Origin: Macrothele yani
Taxonomy: Eukaryota; Arthropoda; Arachnida; Araneae; Macrothelidae
Direction of reading: 5' to 3'
Assembly (NCBI GenBank): GCA_039090855.1
Contig: CM077025.1
Location: forward strand, 98,374,489-98,438,488
DNA length: 64,000 nucleotides
Position 1 is the stretch's first letter. Every line of letters starts with the position of its first letter. Both the position numbers and the translations under genes were made by a program. The notes beneath the pieces are model-generated. The model saw only the letters and a program-made list of their open reading frames with translations, ran no database searches and had not been told where the DNA came from. Positions 30,747-42,339 of this stretch are shown here, piece after piece.

Positions 30747-31756
30747 CACTGATGGCCACCCAAAATGCAACACCAAGAAGGACACGAGATAGCAAAGCCA
30801 GATTTACTGGACACATAACAACAGATACAAACATGAAACGACTGAGCTTACAGGCCCGTGCGACTTGCGGAACACGCAGACATCAATAGCTCGTGTGGCC
30901 CCCATGGCTGGCAATAACGGCCGCTATACGCCGCGGCATCGAACGAAAGAGGATTTTGGTCTGGGCTTGGGGTATGTCGGTCTAGGCTGCTTCCACACGT
31001 TGCCACAGTTCATCAGGCGTAGCCGCGGGTAGTGCTTGCCGGGCCACTCGGTAGCCGATCAGCGACCAGACGGGTTTGATGGGCGACATATCGAGGGAAC
31101 AGGCGGGCCACGGCAGCGGTGACACTTGGTGGGCCGTGAAGTACTGTTGCACGATGCGTGCCACGTGCGGGCGCGCATTGTCCTTTTGAAACGTGGCTGC
31201 AGGCAGGTCCTGCAGGTAAAGGAGGACTACAGGCTCCAAAACGTCGGAGATGTAGCGGTGGCTGTTGAGTGTACCGGCGATGCGTACCAGAGGGGTGCGG
31301 GTGTCATATCCAATTACGCCCCAAACCATAACGCCGGGCAACGGACCGGTATGGCGATGCATAATGCAGGCGTCATTAAGTCCCTCGCCGCGGTGCCACC
31401 ACACGAGGATCCGACCATCGTGGTGTTGCAGGAAGAAGCGGGATTTGTCGGAGAAGACAATGTCGTGCCATTCCGTAGTCCAGGTGCGGCGTTCAACGGC
31501 CCACTGCCGCCGCACTCGCCGGTGGTGTAACGTCAATGGTAATCGGAGCAATGAGCGCCGTGCGACAAGTCCCCGCTCTTGCAGACGACGTCAAACGGTA
31601 CGTGCTGACACGGTTGTTGCGCAACACACACTAATTCCTGCGCTAACGTTCGTGATGTGGCGGTGCGAGCCGTCAATGCCCATCGCACAACATGCCGGTC
31701 CTCTTGTTCGGTGGTGCGCCGCGGCTGCGGCAATCGCTCACGTCGGTCCGTCGGTA
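30747..31756 (-). mobile_element. Tc1-like element, 5' truncated (family of 61567-62978)
   Basis: Starts with CACTGATGGCCACCCAAAAT after TA, closely matching the left end of the Tc1 at 61567. It follows that copy base for base with scattered changes until about 31756, then diverges. The right inverted repeat and transposase N-terminus are missing. Confidence 0.85.
30890..31756 (-). pseudogene. Tc1-like transposase, partial
   Basis: The main open stretch is 30982-31551: HHRRVRRQWAVERRTWTTEW, IVFSDKSRFF (first Asp kept, the following Glu is Lys), PGVMVWGVIGYD, FQKDNARPHVARIV (second Asp) and SPIKPVW, where the family has SPIEHVW, so the catalytic Glu is Lys. The C-terminus is frameshifted. Dead copy. 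Confidence 0.8.
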
Positions 31757-32106
31757 TGTTCTTCAAGAATTGCCACGAATACACGGCTGCTATGATTAAC
31801 GGATGGCCATGGAATCTACTGTCTCATCACTTATGCATCTTTTTACTAGTACATGGTGGAATTTTTAGCTCAAAGTGGATTTAGTGAAAATTTCCATCGG
31901 TCCCGAGCTGCTTGTTAGTACAGAGAAATTGAGAGTTCTGCCGCAATGTGGTGTGTAGGAGTTCGGCCCACTGTAGCAGAAGGTTTTTCTAAGCAATCCA
32001 CGCTACACGTCATTTGTTTACCTTTATGTGGGGATTTTTCCCATTTCCGAAGTCGAGAGCTCCTGTAGAAGCACGGATCACAGCATTACAACGAAACCTG
32101 AGCAGA
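31757..32106. other. No feature recognised
   Basis: Flanking sequence between the truncated Tc1 and the hAT target site. No frame or repeat I can support. Confidence 0.4.
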
Positions 32107-33363
32107 GTAAGCAACAGTGGCGGCTATTCAGGTGAAGTAGGTGAAGTGCCTCTTTACCTATTTTACTCAAAATAAAGTTTTATTTAGTATTTTTTTATAA
32201 TATATTCTTTTTTGCCTTTATTCAGTTCCAAAATACTCAAAATTTTGAATAGATATTAATTCACATGGCGCGCTCAATACCTAAAACAAATCCTTATACG
32301 CAGAAGAGTGCAAGTGAAGAGCCGAAATGAGAATGCTTGGAAGTCTGCAATTTTCCGCCGAGTTGCCATGGTAACCGTGACGTCACCCTCCCCAATTTGC
32401 TCGCTCAAGTGAAGTGTTTCAGCTTCACGCGCCTTACCTCTACATCTTTCATCAGTTTTTAAGCGTAAAGTCGTGAGAGATCACGGTGGAGTGGGCGGAC
32501 TACCAGGGTACCATGCAATCTGCTAGGGCTTTTTTTTTTTTTTTTCCTTGTTGTGCTGTGGTACATCATTTTCCGAAAGGAATTTGTTCTTTCGTGCTTT
32601 GTGATTATTTGTTGAAAGCTTTAACTGATAGTTTAGGTTTGTGTACAATTTAACTGATAGTGATAGTTTTTAGTATGCATCCTGTGGACGACATTCTTTG
32701 TAATTTATCGCAAACTCCATTTACTCTGCGGAAAGGTGAAGATAAAAGAGACATTTTGCTTCAAGGACGACCAACGGATTCACTGACAATTGTTGCCAAG
32801 AATGAAATCAAGAAGAGCGGTAAATCTAACAATATTAATTTTAAAAATTGTTGGTTTACTGAATATAAATGGATTTGCAGCACTTCTGTGTTAATTTTTT
32901 TTTTTTTGGCCCTGCTTACTTTTTAGTAATAAACATTCGGCGTGGAATAATGACGGATTCTCAGATTTATTAAGCGTAACACGGTCACTTCATAAACATC
33001 GTGATTCTAGCGAACACCTGAAATGCGGATTAATGTTAAGGAATTTTGAAAAAAAATCAAAACACCATTGCTGATGCCCTGAGAAAGAATGCTAGGCTTT
33101 TGAAAACGCATTTTAACAAAAACGTTCGTTTAAATAGACTTTTCCTGCAGACAGTGATTGATGCAGTATTAGTCTATACTGTATTTGAGCAAACAAGAAG
33201 TAGCATTCCATGGCCATGACGAAAGCATGGGCTCGATAAATCATGGAAATTTCATTGAATTACTTTCATTGTTGATATGAAGAAGTTCTTTAGAAATTGA
33301 AAATCAATACGAAAGGATAAAAAACTATTCAAAATGATTTAACTGAATGTATTTCTGAATATA

Positions 33364-34904
33364 CGCTGCTGGACAATTGCTAAGGACGGATCATAAACGG
33401 CTATATAGCGCATAAAAATGTAAGTGTGGTTGGATGCCAAGTGAAATAAAATAATGCCAAAATGCCAGGACATTACAAGAAAGACAATTTATTGTGCTCT
33501 GAAATCCAGAAGGCTTTGGAACGTGTTCAAGGGACAAACAGGCCATTTTGTGCAGAATACGTAAACGTGAAAAAAATGCAATTACCGTCCGCAGGCGTTC
33601 CGGCGTAAGATGTCAATACGGGATATGGCCACCATGGAGGGCGATGCAAGATTCCACACGTCGTGTCATGCTTTGCACAACATTATCAAGCAGCTGTTGG
33701 GGTAATTTATCTCATTCCTCTGTCAGTGCACGGATGAGGGTGTCCTTGTTTATTGGAGGGCATTGGCGACCAGCAAGACTCCTCCCCAAAGCATCCCACA
33801 CATTTTCAATGGGATTCAGATCTGGAGAACGTGCTGGCCATACGAGGCGTTGAATATCCTCGCTCTCAAGACACTCCTGGACAGCGACTGTTCGGTGGCA
33901 TGTTGCGTTGTCGTCCATGAAAATGAATCTATCACCGACAGCACCACGGAACATGCGAACATGAGGTAGCAGAACATCATTAATGTATCGTTGGCCAGTC
34001 ATAGTCCCAGTTGGAAGCACATAGAGGGACGTACGGCCATTGATCATGATGCCAGCCCATACCATGACACTACATGTCGGATATCGGTCCCTTTCCTGCA
34101 TGTTTGCTGGACAATATGCAGTACCACTATCACGCCAGATCAGTTGTCGTCGACAATCAGACGATAGACTGTATCTACTCTCATCTGAGAAGAGGACAGC
34201 AGACCAGTCGTTATCAGTCCAATTGCGATGTTGATGGCACCATTGCAAACGGGCGGTACGGTGATGTCTGGACAATGGGATGCACACAACAGGACGGCGG
34301 GCGTATAGTTCTCCTTCATGCAAACGTCTGGCGACAGTTTTTCGGGAGATCCGCTTGCCAGTAGCAGCCATAAACTGATTTGCTACCTCACTAGCTGTGC
34401 TGCGCCGGTGTCTTTTTGTTGATAGCACTATGTACCGATCTTCTGCAGGTGTCGTACTGCGAACACGACCTCCCTCGTGACGTTTGCTACACTCTCCATT
34501 TGTTTGAAATGATTTCCAAAGCCTTGAAACAACACTGTGGCTGACGTCGAATTCCCTGGCAACATCTGTTATTTTTCGCCCTTCTTCAATCTTGCCAATA
34601 ATACAGCCACGCGTAAGTTCCTCTAGGTGATGTCGAGAAGACATACTGAAAATTGCAAGTTCGTCAACTGATTCTTTCCCTTTCAACTTTGCGTTTGAAC
34701 AACAACGGTCAATACGCGTCAAATCCTTTATATCTCTTATCAGCGCTATGACGTCGCGAACAAGTTCGGCAATCTAAAATTTGCACACGCACAACACGTC
34801 TTACTGTATCCCGCACTTATGCTAATTTCCACATTTTCCTGCCTTCCATTTTATGGTTGCTATCGTTGCTATTGTCATCCGTCCTTAGCAATTGTCCGGC
34901 AGTG
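33364..34904 (-). mobile_element. Tc1-like element, nearly intact
   Basis: Ends CGCTGCTGGACAATTGCTAA (33364 on) and TTAGCAATTGTCCGGCAGTG (to 34904) are inverted and flanked by TA (33362-33363, 34905-34906). It is inserted in the hAT transposase gene. At 1.54 kb it is a standard Tc1 length, with one long transposase frame on the minus strand. Confidence 0.92.
33613..34722 (-). pseudogene. Tc1-like transposase, one nonsense codon
   Basis: Open for 336 codons from ATG 34722 (an in-frame ATG at 34644, MSSRHHLEELTRG, may be the real start). A TGA at 33712-33714 comes after ALTEE, where related proteins have Trp (EEW). The same frame then continues DKLPQQLLDNVVQSM and ends HGGHIPY at 33613-33615. 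N-terminal paired helix-turn-helix (KITDVAREFDVSHSVVSRLW; KRISRKTVARRLHEG), ending near residue 150. Catalytic residues: LFSDESRYSL (Asp), FMDDNATCHRT (Asp), SPDLNPIENVW (Glu), with 34 residues between the last two. All three are present. The most complete transposase in the window. Confidence 0.9.
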
Positions 34905-36371
34905 TATAAACGATCACGTCAAAAATTAAATAATTTTTTATTGTTGATTCGGAAGGTGTATTGGTTGAGGGATTTTTGGGTTTCCATGATGTGAATGAAG
35001 ATAGAACGTCAGGAGCTTTATACAAAATGCTAGACAAAATTTTGGAACAGCCTGATTACCAACACAAATAAATAGGACAATGTTGCGATGGGGCAAGTAT
35101 AATATCTGGACACTTAAATAGGCTACAGAAAAAAGTCAAGGATAAAGCTTCTCAAGCTGTTTTTGTTCAATGCTTAGTTCATCGTTTGAATCTTGTATTA
35201 CACCAGAGTTTTTCTAAAATTTCTAAGTGTCGAATACTTTTTGCAAGCCTCAGTGGATTTGCTTCGTTTGTTCACCATTCTGCGAAGCGGTCTTATACAC
35301 TTATATCAACAACCGCAAAGATGCAGACCAACCATAACAGAAACTCGATGGTTCTCCACTTCGAAATTAGTAAGTGTAGTTGTTGAAGATTGGGATAAAT
35401 TGAAGGAAGTGTTCGGATTTCTGACGAATAGCGAATAATCAGACAAAAAATCAATTCATCTTGCCAAGTGGTTTTTGAATGACATGAACACTTTCGAATT
35501 TACATTTTTGGCTCCACCGATCTATTATTCGAACTTTTGAAGAAAAAATAACGAAACATGAACTACTGTGTAACTCAAATTAAAAAAAAAACCGTGAAAT
35601 TTTGAGCCATAAAAGGAACGATGAGTTATTTGAAACACAGTTTGGAAAAGCTAGCAAAATTACAGATATAAGCACGGGAATATGCTGCTCTTACACAGGA
35701 AACAATTTTTCAAAATTATAAACAATTGTATTTTGAAATTTTGGAACACATTCTTATGGAAATGGATATAAGATTTCAAGACTGTAAGAAACTTCAATTT
35801 GTCTGACTTGCTGACACAACCAAATTCGAATAATTTAATGCATGCTTTCCCACTCGCGCTCTTGAAAATCTACATTTTTACGGAAACATATTTGCTAAAC
35901 ACCAGTGCCTTAAAACTGAACTGAGTCTTGTATATGCCGATGAAAAATTAAGGAATATATTGACTCAAGAACTCCTTTGAGTGTTTCACGGAGACAAAGA
36001 CATTTTTACAGAAGATAATAAATTGGTTTTCCTCAGTTTAACAATTCCATCTACAAGTGTGCCAGTGGAAAGAAGTTTTCTTAAAAGAATACAAACTTAC
36101 TCAAGAAACACTAGTTCCCAAGATAGACTTGCTTCTCTGGCAAATATTTCTATTCAGGAAGACATTTTATTGATGCTCACGAAGAAACAACCATCTAACC
36201 ATCTTATGACGATATATTTGCAGCTTTAAAAGGAAGAAAAATTGATTTAATATACAAAAAATAAGTAAGTCCTCATTAAGAGATTTTCATCGTTGACAGT
36301 ATATATCTTTTTATACTGCTCTTGTACCGCTTCACCTATTTTTCCAACCACGAGCCGCCACTGGTAAGCAA

Positions 36372-36690
36372 TGTTCATCTATCGATAACACACCGTCAGG
36401 GAATTTGAAAGAAAATACTATACAGTAAGGTAGTCAGATCTGCCAGTTTTGTGTTTCCGGTTCCGTTTTCGTTTTTCTTTTTTCACGCCGCAGGTCAGAG
36501 GTGAGGAATGTTCCTTGAAGGAAAGAGAATATCGAACTCTGAAAAACTTCATTTACGAGCCTCAGCATGCGTAAGCTCATGTCTTCAAAAAATCCCATAT
36601 GTGAATTACTCCATTAGAGGGATTCAAAAGTCATTGCCGTTTGGAAGAGTCGTCTTGTGTCAGGAAATTATTCGGTGCTCATGCGTTATG
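36372..36690. other. No feature recognised
   Basis: Flank of the hAT element; no supported frame or repeat. Confidence 0.4.
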
Positions 36691-38440
36691 CAGATAAGAC
36701 AACACATGACCGAAAAGCTGGTATCGTGTAGCCTCACGCTGTCGTGACGTTTTGGAAAATGTTCTGCTTTCAAAAGCCATGGACGAGAAATACATAATGC
36801 GAGTGCGGTTACGGTTTTTCTTTAAAAAAATTGACCGCTGCAGCTGCAGAAATTTGTGCTGTGGAAAGTAAAGGAGCAGAGTCTGACAGAACTGCAAGAT
36901 TTTGGTTTCAGCTATTTAAAAATGCGGGACTGCTTTACTGAAGACAAAATACACGATGGAGGACCTTCGACGGTGAATTTTGAAGCTGTACACCAAGCCG
37001 TAGAGTTAAATCCGTGCACAAGTTCTAGACAACTCTCAAATGAGCTGGAAATACCTCAGTCCACAATTGTTCGCGAACTGGACAAGTTCAGCAAAGCGTA
37101 CAAAGCTATTGACAAGTACCGCATGAACTGGCTGCTGATCAAGCTCAGAGACGCGTGATTGCATGTCGCCAGTTTCTGGAAAATCCCCAGGACAGCAGTT
37201 TCTTTAGACGAATTGTTACATGTGATGAAAAGTGGATATTTTTCCGAAATCCTGACATGAGAAAACAATGGTTAGATTAAAAAAAACGCACCTCCAGAAC
37301 CAGTCCCAAAAGGGGACGATTTCAGCACAAAATTGTAGCGAGGCTGTTCCGAAATCATATTGTTTATGCCTTGTTTCGACTCATTGCGGAAAATACGTAG
37401 CAAATGAATAGTTGAGAAAGTTGTAGTCTCGAATTCTTTATTAACTTATACGTGCAGGTTGTCCCGGATTGATCTTATATGAAAATTATATCTCAACATT
37501 TCTGTTATCTCACTGCCTGTTTTATTTCTCAAATGTGTGCGTGTGTTCGCGCTTTCGTATTTCTTGTTTCCTATTCATCTCAATAACACGCTTTACATTC
37601 TTTTCGCTGACCTGTTCGCAAGCTCCGGAACATCTTCCTTTTCAACGCATCATACCGCAAGCACTCCTTCTCAGACCTCTTTCTCCTTCTTAAACTCCCA
37701 CTACTCTCCCCCTCCCACCAAATCTTTTTGTGTTTCCACCCTAACTCGAAGGTCAGAAGCGCTGGGCGCCTCTGATGTAATAAAACAATTTAGCCGTCCT
37801 GATCGATTTGGTGATGACAATGCTCGTGATCACAGCTTAGGCCAATAAAACGATTTAAGCACTTAAGAAATTTTGCATCTTATTACCGATTGCCGCCTCC
37901 TGGTCCGCGAATACTCCCATGCCGTCTAAGCTTGCTTGGAAATGATTTAATACTAAAATCCTCCAAAATCTCAAAAAAACCCGTAACAAAGTTATGCTAT
38001 AGGTATGGTAGAACTATGAGGGCTCCATTCATTGGAAGTTGATTCCAGATGACCGAGGCATTAATGAGCAGCTGTACTGTGGCCAGCTGGAGCGGATGTA
38101 CGTCGCTTTTAGCTGGTGAGCCGTGAACGAGTTGTACTCCAACAAAATATTGCTCCTGCTCATTGGCTTGGTCAAGTAAGGAAAAAATGCAGGACCTGTA
38201 GGGTTTTGAGGTAATGTCTTATCTTACCTATAATCCATGTCTTGAGCCTTCTGACTACAACCTGACCATCGCACATTTATTACATGGAAAACACTTCCAA
38301 AACATCCACGGTACTGAACTTGGGGTCCAAGACTTTTTCTCCTCGAAACCAAAGGAATTTTTTTCGCAAAGAGATTGAAGACATGGCATGGCGATGGTGT
38401 AGGACCATCGAGCAAGCTGGACTCTATTTCGAAGATTAAA
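36691..38440 (+). pseudogene. mariner-type transposase (SETMAR-like), split and decayed
   Basis: The frame 36856-37158 has DKIHDGGPSTVNFEAVHQAV and SRQLSNELEIPQSTIVREL, the second helix-turn-helix. Then RRIVTCDEKWIFF (first Asp) near 37200-37240 and QWLD. At about 37318 homology stops. It resumes near 37985 with KVML.VW.NYEGSIHWKLIP (around a stop), LYCGQLERM, and near 38240-38400 LEPSDYNLTI (third Asp block) and SKPKEFF. The second Asp block is not found. The 660 bases between look like a later insertion. Confidence 0.75.
37318..37980. other. Unidentified insertion within mariner
   Basis: About 660 bases between two halves of the mariner transposase. The middle is C/T-rich (37620-37740) with two short open frames that I do not recognise. 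No terminal repeats or TSD could be defined by eye. It may be a solo LTR or a MITE. Confidence 0.45.
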
Positions 38441-38821
38441 CTTGTAAGTTTAGGCATTTATGCACGTTTTCGTTAACTGTCAGAAAACGACAATGACTTC
38501 TGATTCACCTTGGTATATGTACTATTATATATTTGCAAATCATGGTTAAGGTGCAAATTTATTAGGTCCAAATGCCGTCGTCACACAAATATCTTCCTCC
38601 GTCACGTAAGCGGGGTGTGCTGTATAAAGCAAGCAGAACAGCTGGTGGAGAATCAGCAAGCGTTCGATTGAGAGTGTGAATGTGAAAAACGAGTGCCCTG
38701 ATCGACTTTGAACGTCAGATGATAGATAATTGACGCCGGGAGTGACAGTTCAGGCATTTCTAAAACGGTTATCTTTTTGGGATTGTCACCACAACTGGGG
38801 CAAAGGTTTACCGTTAATGGC
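38441..38821. other. No feature recognised
   Basis: No supported coding frame; probably mariner end and flank. Confidence 0.4.
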
Positions 38822-39023
38822 GCTGCATGAAAAAAAAAAAAAACTTCAAGCAATCGGTGATCCTGTATAGACAAAAAAAACTTACAGCAATCGGTGATCC
38901 TGTACAGACAAAAAAACTTCCAGCAATCGGTGATCCTGTATAGACAAAAAAAAACTTCCAGCAATCGGTGATCCTGTATAGAAAAAAACTTCCAGCAATC
39001 GCTGATCCTGTATAGACAAAAAC
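38822..39023. repeat. Short tandem array, about 38-base unit, five copies
   Basis: Unit: an A-run of variable length (5-14), then CTTCCAGCAATCGGTGATCC and TGTATAGAC. Five copies with few substitutions; most length variation is in the A-run. Confidence 0.85.
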
Positions 39024-39351
39024 AGCTAGTGGACCTTTCTAGTCCAAAAAGACGGGCGACATGGTCGTTGGATAGGGGCTAAGAGGGATGCCAGGGAGTC
39101 TTGCCACCGCGAAAGTGTTTCATTTTTAAAGTTTTTGGTAAAAATGTGACTTGCATTAGAAAAAAACACTTTAGTTTCATAAAATTCATCAACTTACATT
39201 AGGGAAAATGCTTTAATTTTTTCTTCTATTTTTCATTAACTTTAATTTTGTTCTAGAGGATTTCAAAAACTTTAATTCTTAGTCGCCCCACTTCCCGAAA
39301 AAAAATTCTATTTGCGCCCCTGTTGTTGGACTTAGGGGTCTACACAGGCCG

Positions 39352-39387
<36 letters not shown>

Positions 39388-39994
39388 CATCAGTTAAGAA
39401 AACAATTTCAGGGTTGTGCCGAGGCCGGGCCTGTACTGGAAGATTTGATATTTTTCGCTCCTGCATTAAAAATATATTTTCGTCTCACAAAACGAAGACT
39501 GACTTACTAAATAATCAGATGGAAAAGTTCGCTGAATGAAAGAAATCTGCCACCGTAGTTACAGATTATACCGACAAGTCGGGCTGTAAGCCAAGAGTCT
39601 GAAACGGAAAGGTTTATTTCTTTTACGATTGAGATGAAATTCCGTTTTAACGTCGTTGGCTTTAGCGACCAAACCAAGTGGCTTTTTTTTCTGTCCCCAG
39701 AAATGTTTACATAAACAGAGTTATCAGCTTCTCGAAACCAAAACCAAAACGAACTTCTGGCGACATTCCTTGCTACAGAGGAGATGAGGAAGTAATAAGT
39801 TTTTGTTTACATATTTGGGAATGGAAGACTACCTTGTTTGTATTTAAGTGTAGAAGAGGAATACATATATTTGTATCATAAGTGTGTTATTTGGCAGAAA
39901 CCTCAAGCATGCGAAGCATTTTGTACGAGGAACTTCACGACTCTTTCTGTGTGAAAACGATGCATGGAAGTATAAAACTGGTGTGTCAGGTTGT
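39024..39994. other. No gene; (GT)n microsatellite
   Basis: Contains a pure GT run at about 39354-39385. The remainder shows no conserved frame or recognisable repeat. Confidence 0.5.
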
Positions 39995-40005
39995 AACTGG
40001 AAATT

Positions 40006-40239
40006 GTCGCCCCGGTGGCGCAGTGGTCTAAGCGATGGCCTCTGATCATTCGTCCGAAAGGGGTCCGGGTTCGAATCCCGGTGAGGCTTGGATGCTGTGT
40101 TTGTCTTACGCCACTGGCTCTCTCCCTTCCCTGTAAACAGTGACCCTAAATTAGGGACGGGCGACTGCTTATAGCCCATTGAGTTGCTCACGGTGGTCGT
40201 TAAACCTTCAATAAAAAAAATAAATAAATAAATAAAATA
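40006..40239 (+). mobile_element. tRNA-derived SINE, copy 2
   Basis: Same family as 19457-19684: head with AGTGGTCTAAGCG (box A) and GGTTCGAATCC (box B), the same body, and a tail of A's and AAAT units. An 11-base TSD, AACTGGAAATT, lies at 39995-40005 and 40240-40250. Confidence 0.88.
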
Positions 40240-40254
40240 AACTGGAAATTCCTA

Positions 40255-40420
40255 GCCAGGACGGACTCCTAACGTTCGGGCAGCGCCGGGCTGGACTTTA
40301 TTTTGTGAGCCAGGCCCGGCTCAAGATCGTACGTTTAAAACCCGGCCCGACCGGTCAGCTGCAGATATTATTTAAGCCCGGCCTGAGATGTGCCATTTTG
40401 TATTATTTTGTCTTTCTATT
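40255..40420. repeat. GC-rich CCCGGCCC-type repeat
   Basis: Several GGGC/GCCCGG-containing blocks (GCCGGGCTGG, CCAGGCCCGGCTC, CCCGGCCCGACC). Similar blocks occur at 42240-42335 (CGGGCCTGGGCTGGGCCGGG), on the other side of the mariner. Confidence 0.5.
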
Positions 40421-40636
40421 GTATTTCATTAAATTGTGAAACTTAAATAATGAAATGAGATATTATTGATAATATTTAGTTGAGGGTATGCCTAAAAATA
40501 TTAACTAAACTTTGGCAATTATAGAAGAATGTAGCCTATAAAGGGAGAGAGAGAGAGAGAGGCTAGGCGCGTTCAAAAGAATCTCCTTTTCTTTGAACTA
40601 GAAAGTGGTAACACTACAGAATTCAATCCCTACGAA

Positions 40637-41899
40637 GGTGATAACAAAAGTTCTGCACACGTTAATCTGAAACGGAAGCGGACGATGCAATCGGGAAAAT
40701 GACTGCGTCATGTCAAGGTCAGACTCTCAGCCACGCAGTGGTGTCAGAACGACGCGCTATCATTTGGAAATGAAAGGGTGAACCTCCTCAGGCCGAGTCA
40801 CGAACGCTCGTACGTGAAAATAGAAACTCTGCGGGGGAAACTCCGACACAGATCTTCACTGCCTTGCAAGAAGTTTGTGGAGAAAGAACTCTTGATCGAA
40901 GCGCAATTTCCCGCTGGGCATCGCTCTTTCGGGAAGGCAGAAGCAGCATCGAAGATGATCACCGCTCAGGCCGACCTCAAACGGCGACAGACAAAACATC
41001 TGTCACCACTGTTACAACGTTTCTCGAAGAGAATGGCCCTTCGACAGTCGAGGCGATTGCTCACCCGCCAAATTTGTCCACCATGTCTCTTCACCGGATT
41101 TTGACCAACTAACTGTGAAAAAGAAAAATCGCCGCACGCTGGGTACCCCATCAACTCACCCCCGAGCAGAAGGTAGCTAGAGTGAGCATCGCACAGGATC
41201 ATCTACACAGGTTCAAAAAGGAGGGCGACACCTTCCTGAACAGAATTGTCGCAATTGATGAGACTTGGACCCGTTATTTTGAGCCAGAACTGAAGTCACA
41301 ATCAGCAGAATGGTGGCATCGAAGTTCCCCACGCCCCTCAAAGTGTCGTTGGCAACAATCCAAAGTGAAGTAAATGATGATTTTTTCGTATGATGCGCAG
41401 GGTGTTGTGGTCCCTGATCGAGTGTCGGTAGGGCAAAATGCCACCGCACAATATTATCGTAACTTTCTGAGGACAAAGCTGAAACCGAAAATTCGTCAAA
41501 ATCGCTCTAACATTTTGGAAGCGGGAGCGATCTTACTGCATGACAATGCATCGTGTCATGGAGCAGCGTCGGTACGAGGACATTTGTCGAAATATGGTTG
41601 GGAAACTTTATCCCAACCACCATACAACCCTGATCTCAGCTCACCCGACTTTGATCTTTTCCCAAAGTAAAAAAATCGGCTCCGTGGCACACGCTACGAA
41701 TCGCTGGACGAACTGTCATTGGGCGAGACCCAAGTAATGCGAGAGCTGAACAAAGATGGCGTACTACAGGGCATCCAGGACCTACTTCACCGCTGGCAAG
41801 CTATTAGCAGCGGAGGGGAATACATTGAACGGCAATAAGGTAAGTTTTCTCCGTTACTTCACAAAAATGGATAGTGTGCAGAACTTTTGTTAGGACCCC
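40637..41899 (+). mobile_element. mariner-type element with inverted ends
   Basis: Left end ATAACAAAAGTTCTGCACAC (near 40641) is inverted near 41875-41893 as GTGTGCAGAACTTTTGTTA. Transposase on the plus strand. About 1.26 kb, the usual mariner length. Confidence 0.8.
40740..41830 (+). pseudogene. mariner transposase, decayed (DD34D)
   Basis: N-terminal helix-turn-helix: LQEVCGERTLDRSAISRW, then DDHRSGRPQTATDK (linker typical of mariners) and TVEAIAHPPNLSTMSLHRIL. Stops follow in the middle. The last open part (41374-41670) has MIFSYDAQGVVVPDRV, ILLHDNASCHGAASV (second Asp) and YNPDLSSPDFDLFPK (third Asp), with 34 residues between. The first Asp block near 41240-41275 reads NRIVAIDETW in another frame. 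Not functional. Confidence 0.8.
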
Positions 41900-42239
41900 A
41901 GTATACGGATTAGTGATAGGAGAAACTGATGTCATCCCACTCCCTCATGCAAATACACACATACACCCCACCCTACTGTAGACACCCTCCGTCCCCCACT
42001 CCACACAACACACACACAATCGCTGGGGGTCGAATATTTTTGTTGCCAACAAGCCCCAAAGTGAGTAAAGCCGCAGCAAAACATCCATCTTAATACCTAG
42101 AGATGGTAAAAACACTGTGAGTGCATCTTCTTTATGATTATGCCCTAGGCTATGTCATGGAAGTAAGTAAAGCCAGGAAATCGGGAAACACAACTTTTTC
42201 TTTCTTTACCATCATGATAAACAAATGGGTTGATTTGGC
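41900..42239. other. No feature recognised
   Basis: Contains CACACA-rich stretches near 41950-42020. No frame or repeat family supported. Confidence 0.4.
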
Positions 42240-42339
42240 CCCGCTCAGCCCGTTGCTTTGTCCTCTAAACTTAAAAAGCTCGACTCGGGCCTGGGCTGGG
42301 CCGGGATTTTCAAATTAAGTCCCGTGCAGGCGTTTAGTC

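Larger units (their letters stand above)
32675..36229 (+). pseudogene. hAT transposase, TTF/DUF4371 type, decayed
   Basis: ATG 32675 starts MHPVDDILCNLS; FKNCWFTEYKWICSTS near 32840-32890 matches the start of a TTF-type zinc finger. Frame breaks follow. Near 33195-33270 the bases encode AFHGHDESMGSINHGNFIEL, the DUF4371 hallmark. The Tc1 insertion then interrupts. Near 35160-35300, VQCLVHRLNLVLHQSFSKIS matches the hAT block with the conserved His. 35981-36229 encodes the C-terminal dimerisation domain (LTIPSTSVPVERSFLKRI, YSRNTSSQDRLASLANISI). Stops throughout; not functional. Confidence 0.85.
32115..36363 (+). mobile_element. hAT DNA transposon (ZMYM1-like transposase)
   Basis: Ends CAGTGGCGGCT (32115 on) and AGCCGCCACTG (to 36363) are inverted. 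The 8-bp TSD GTAAGCAA lies at 32107-32114 and 36364-36371, the hallmark of hAT insertion. It spans 4.25 kb, of which 1.54 kb is a later Tc1 insertion (33364-34904). It carries a decayed transposase on the plus strand. Confidence 0.92.

Noticed and set aside
37469..37848. Two overlapping frames in the C/T-rich insertion as genes
   Set aside because: Their amino-acid content follows the base composition and no motif is visible.
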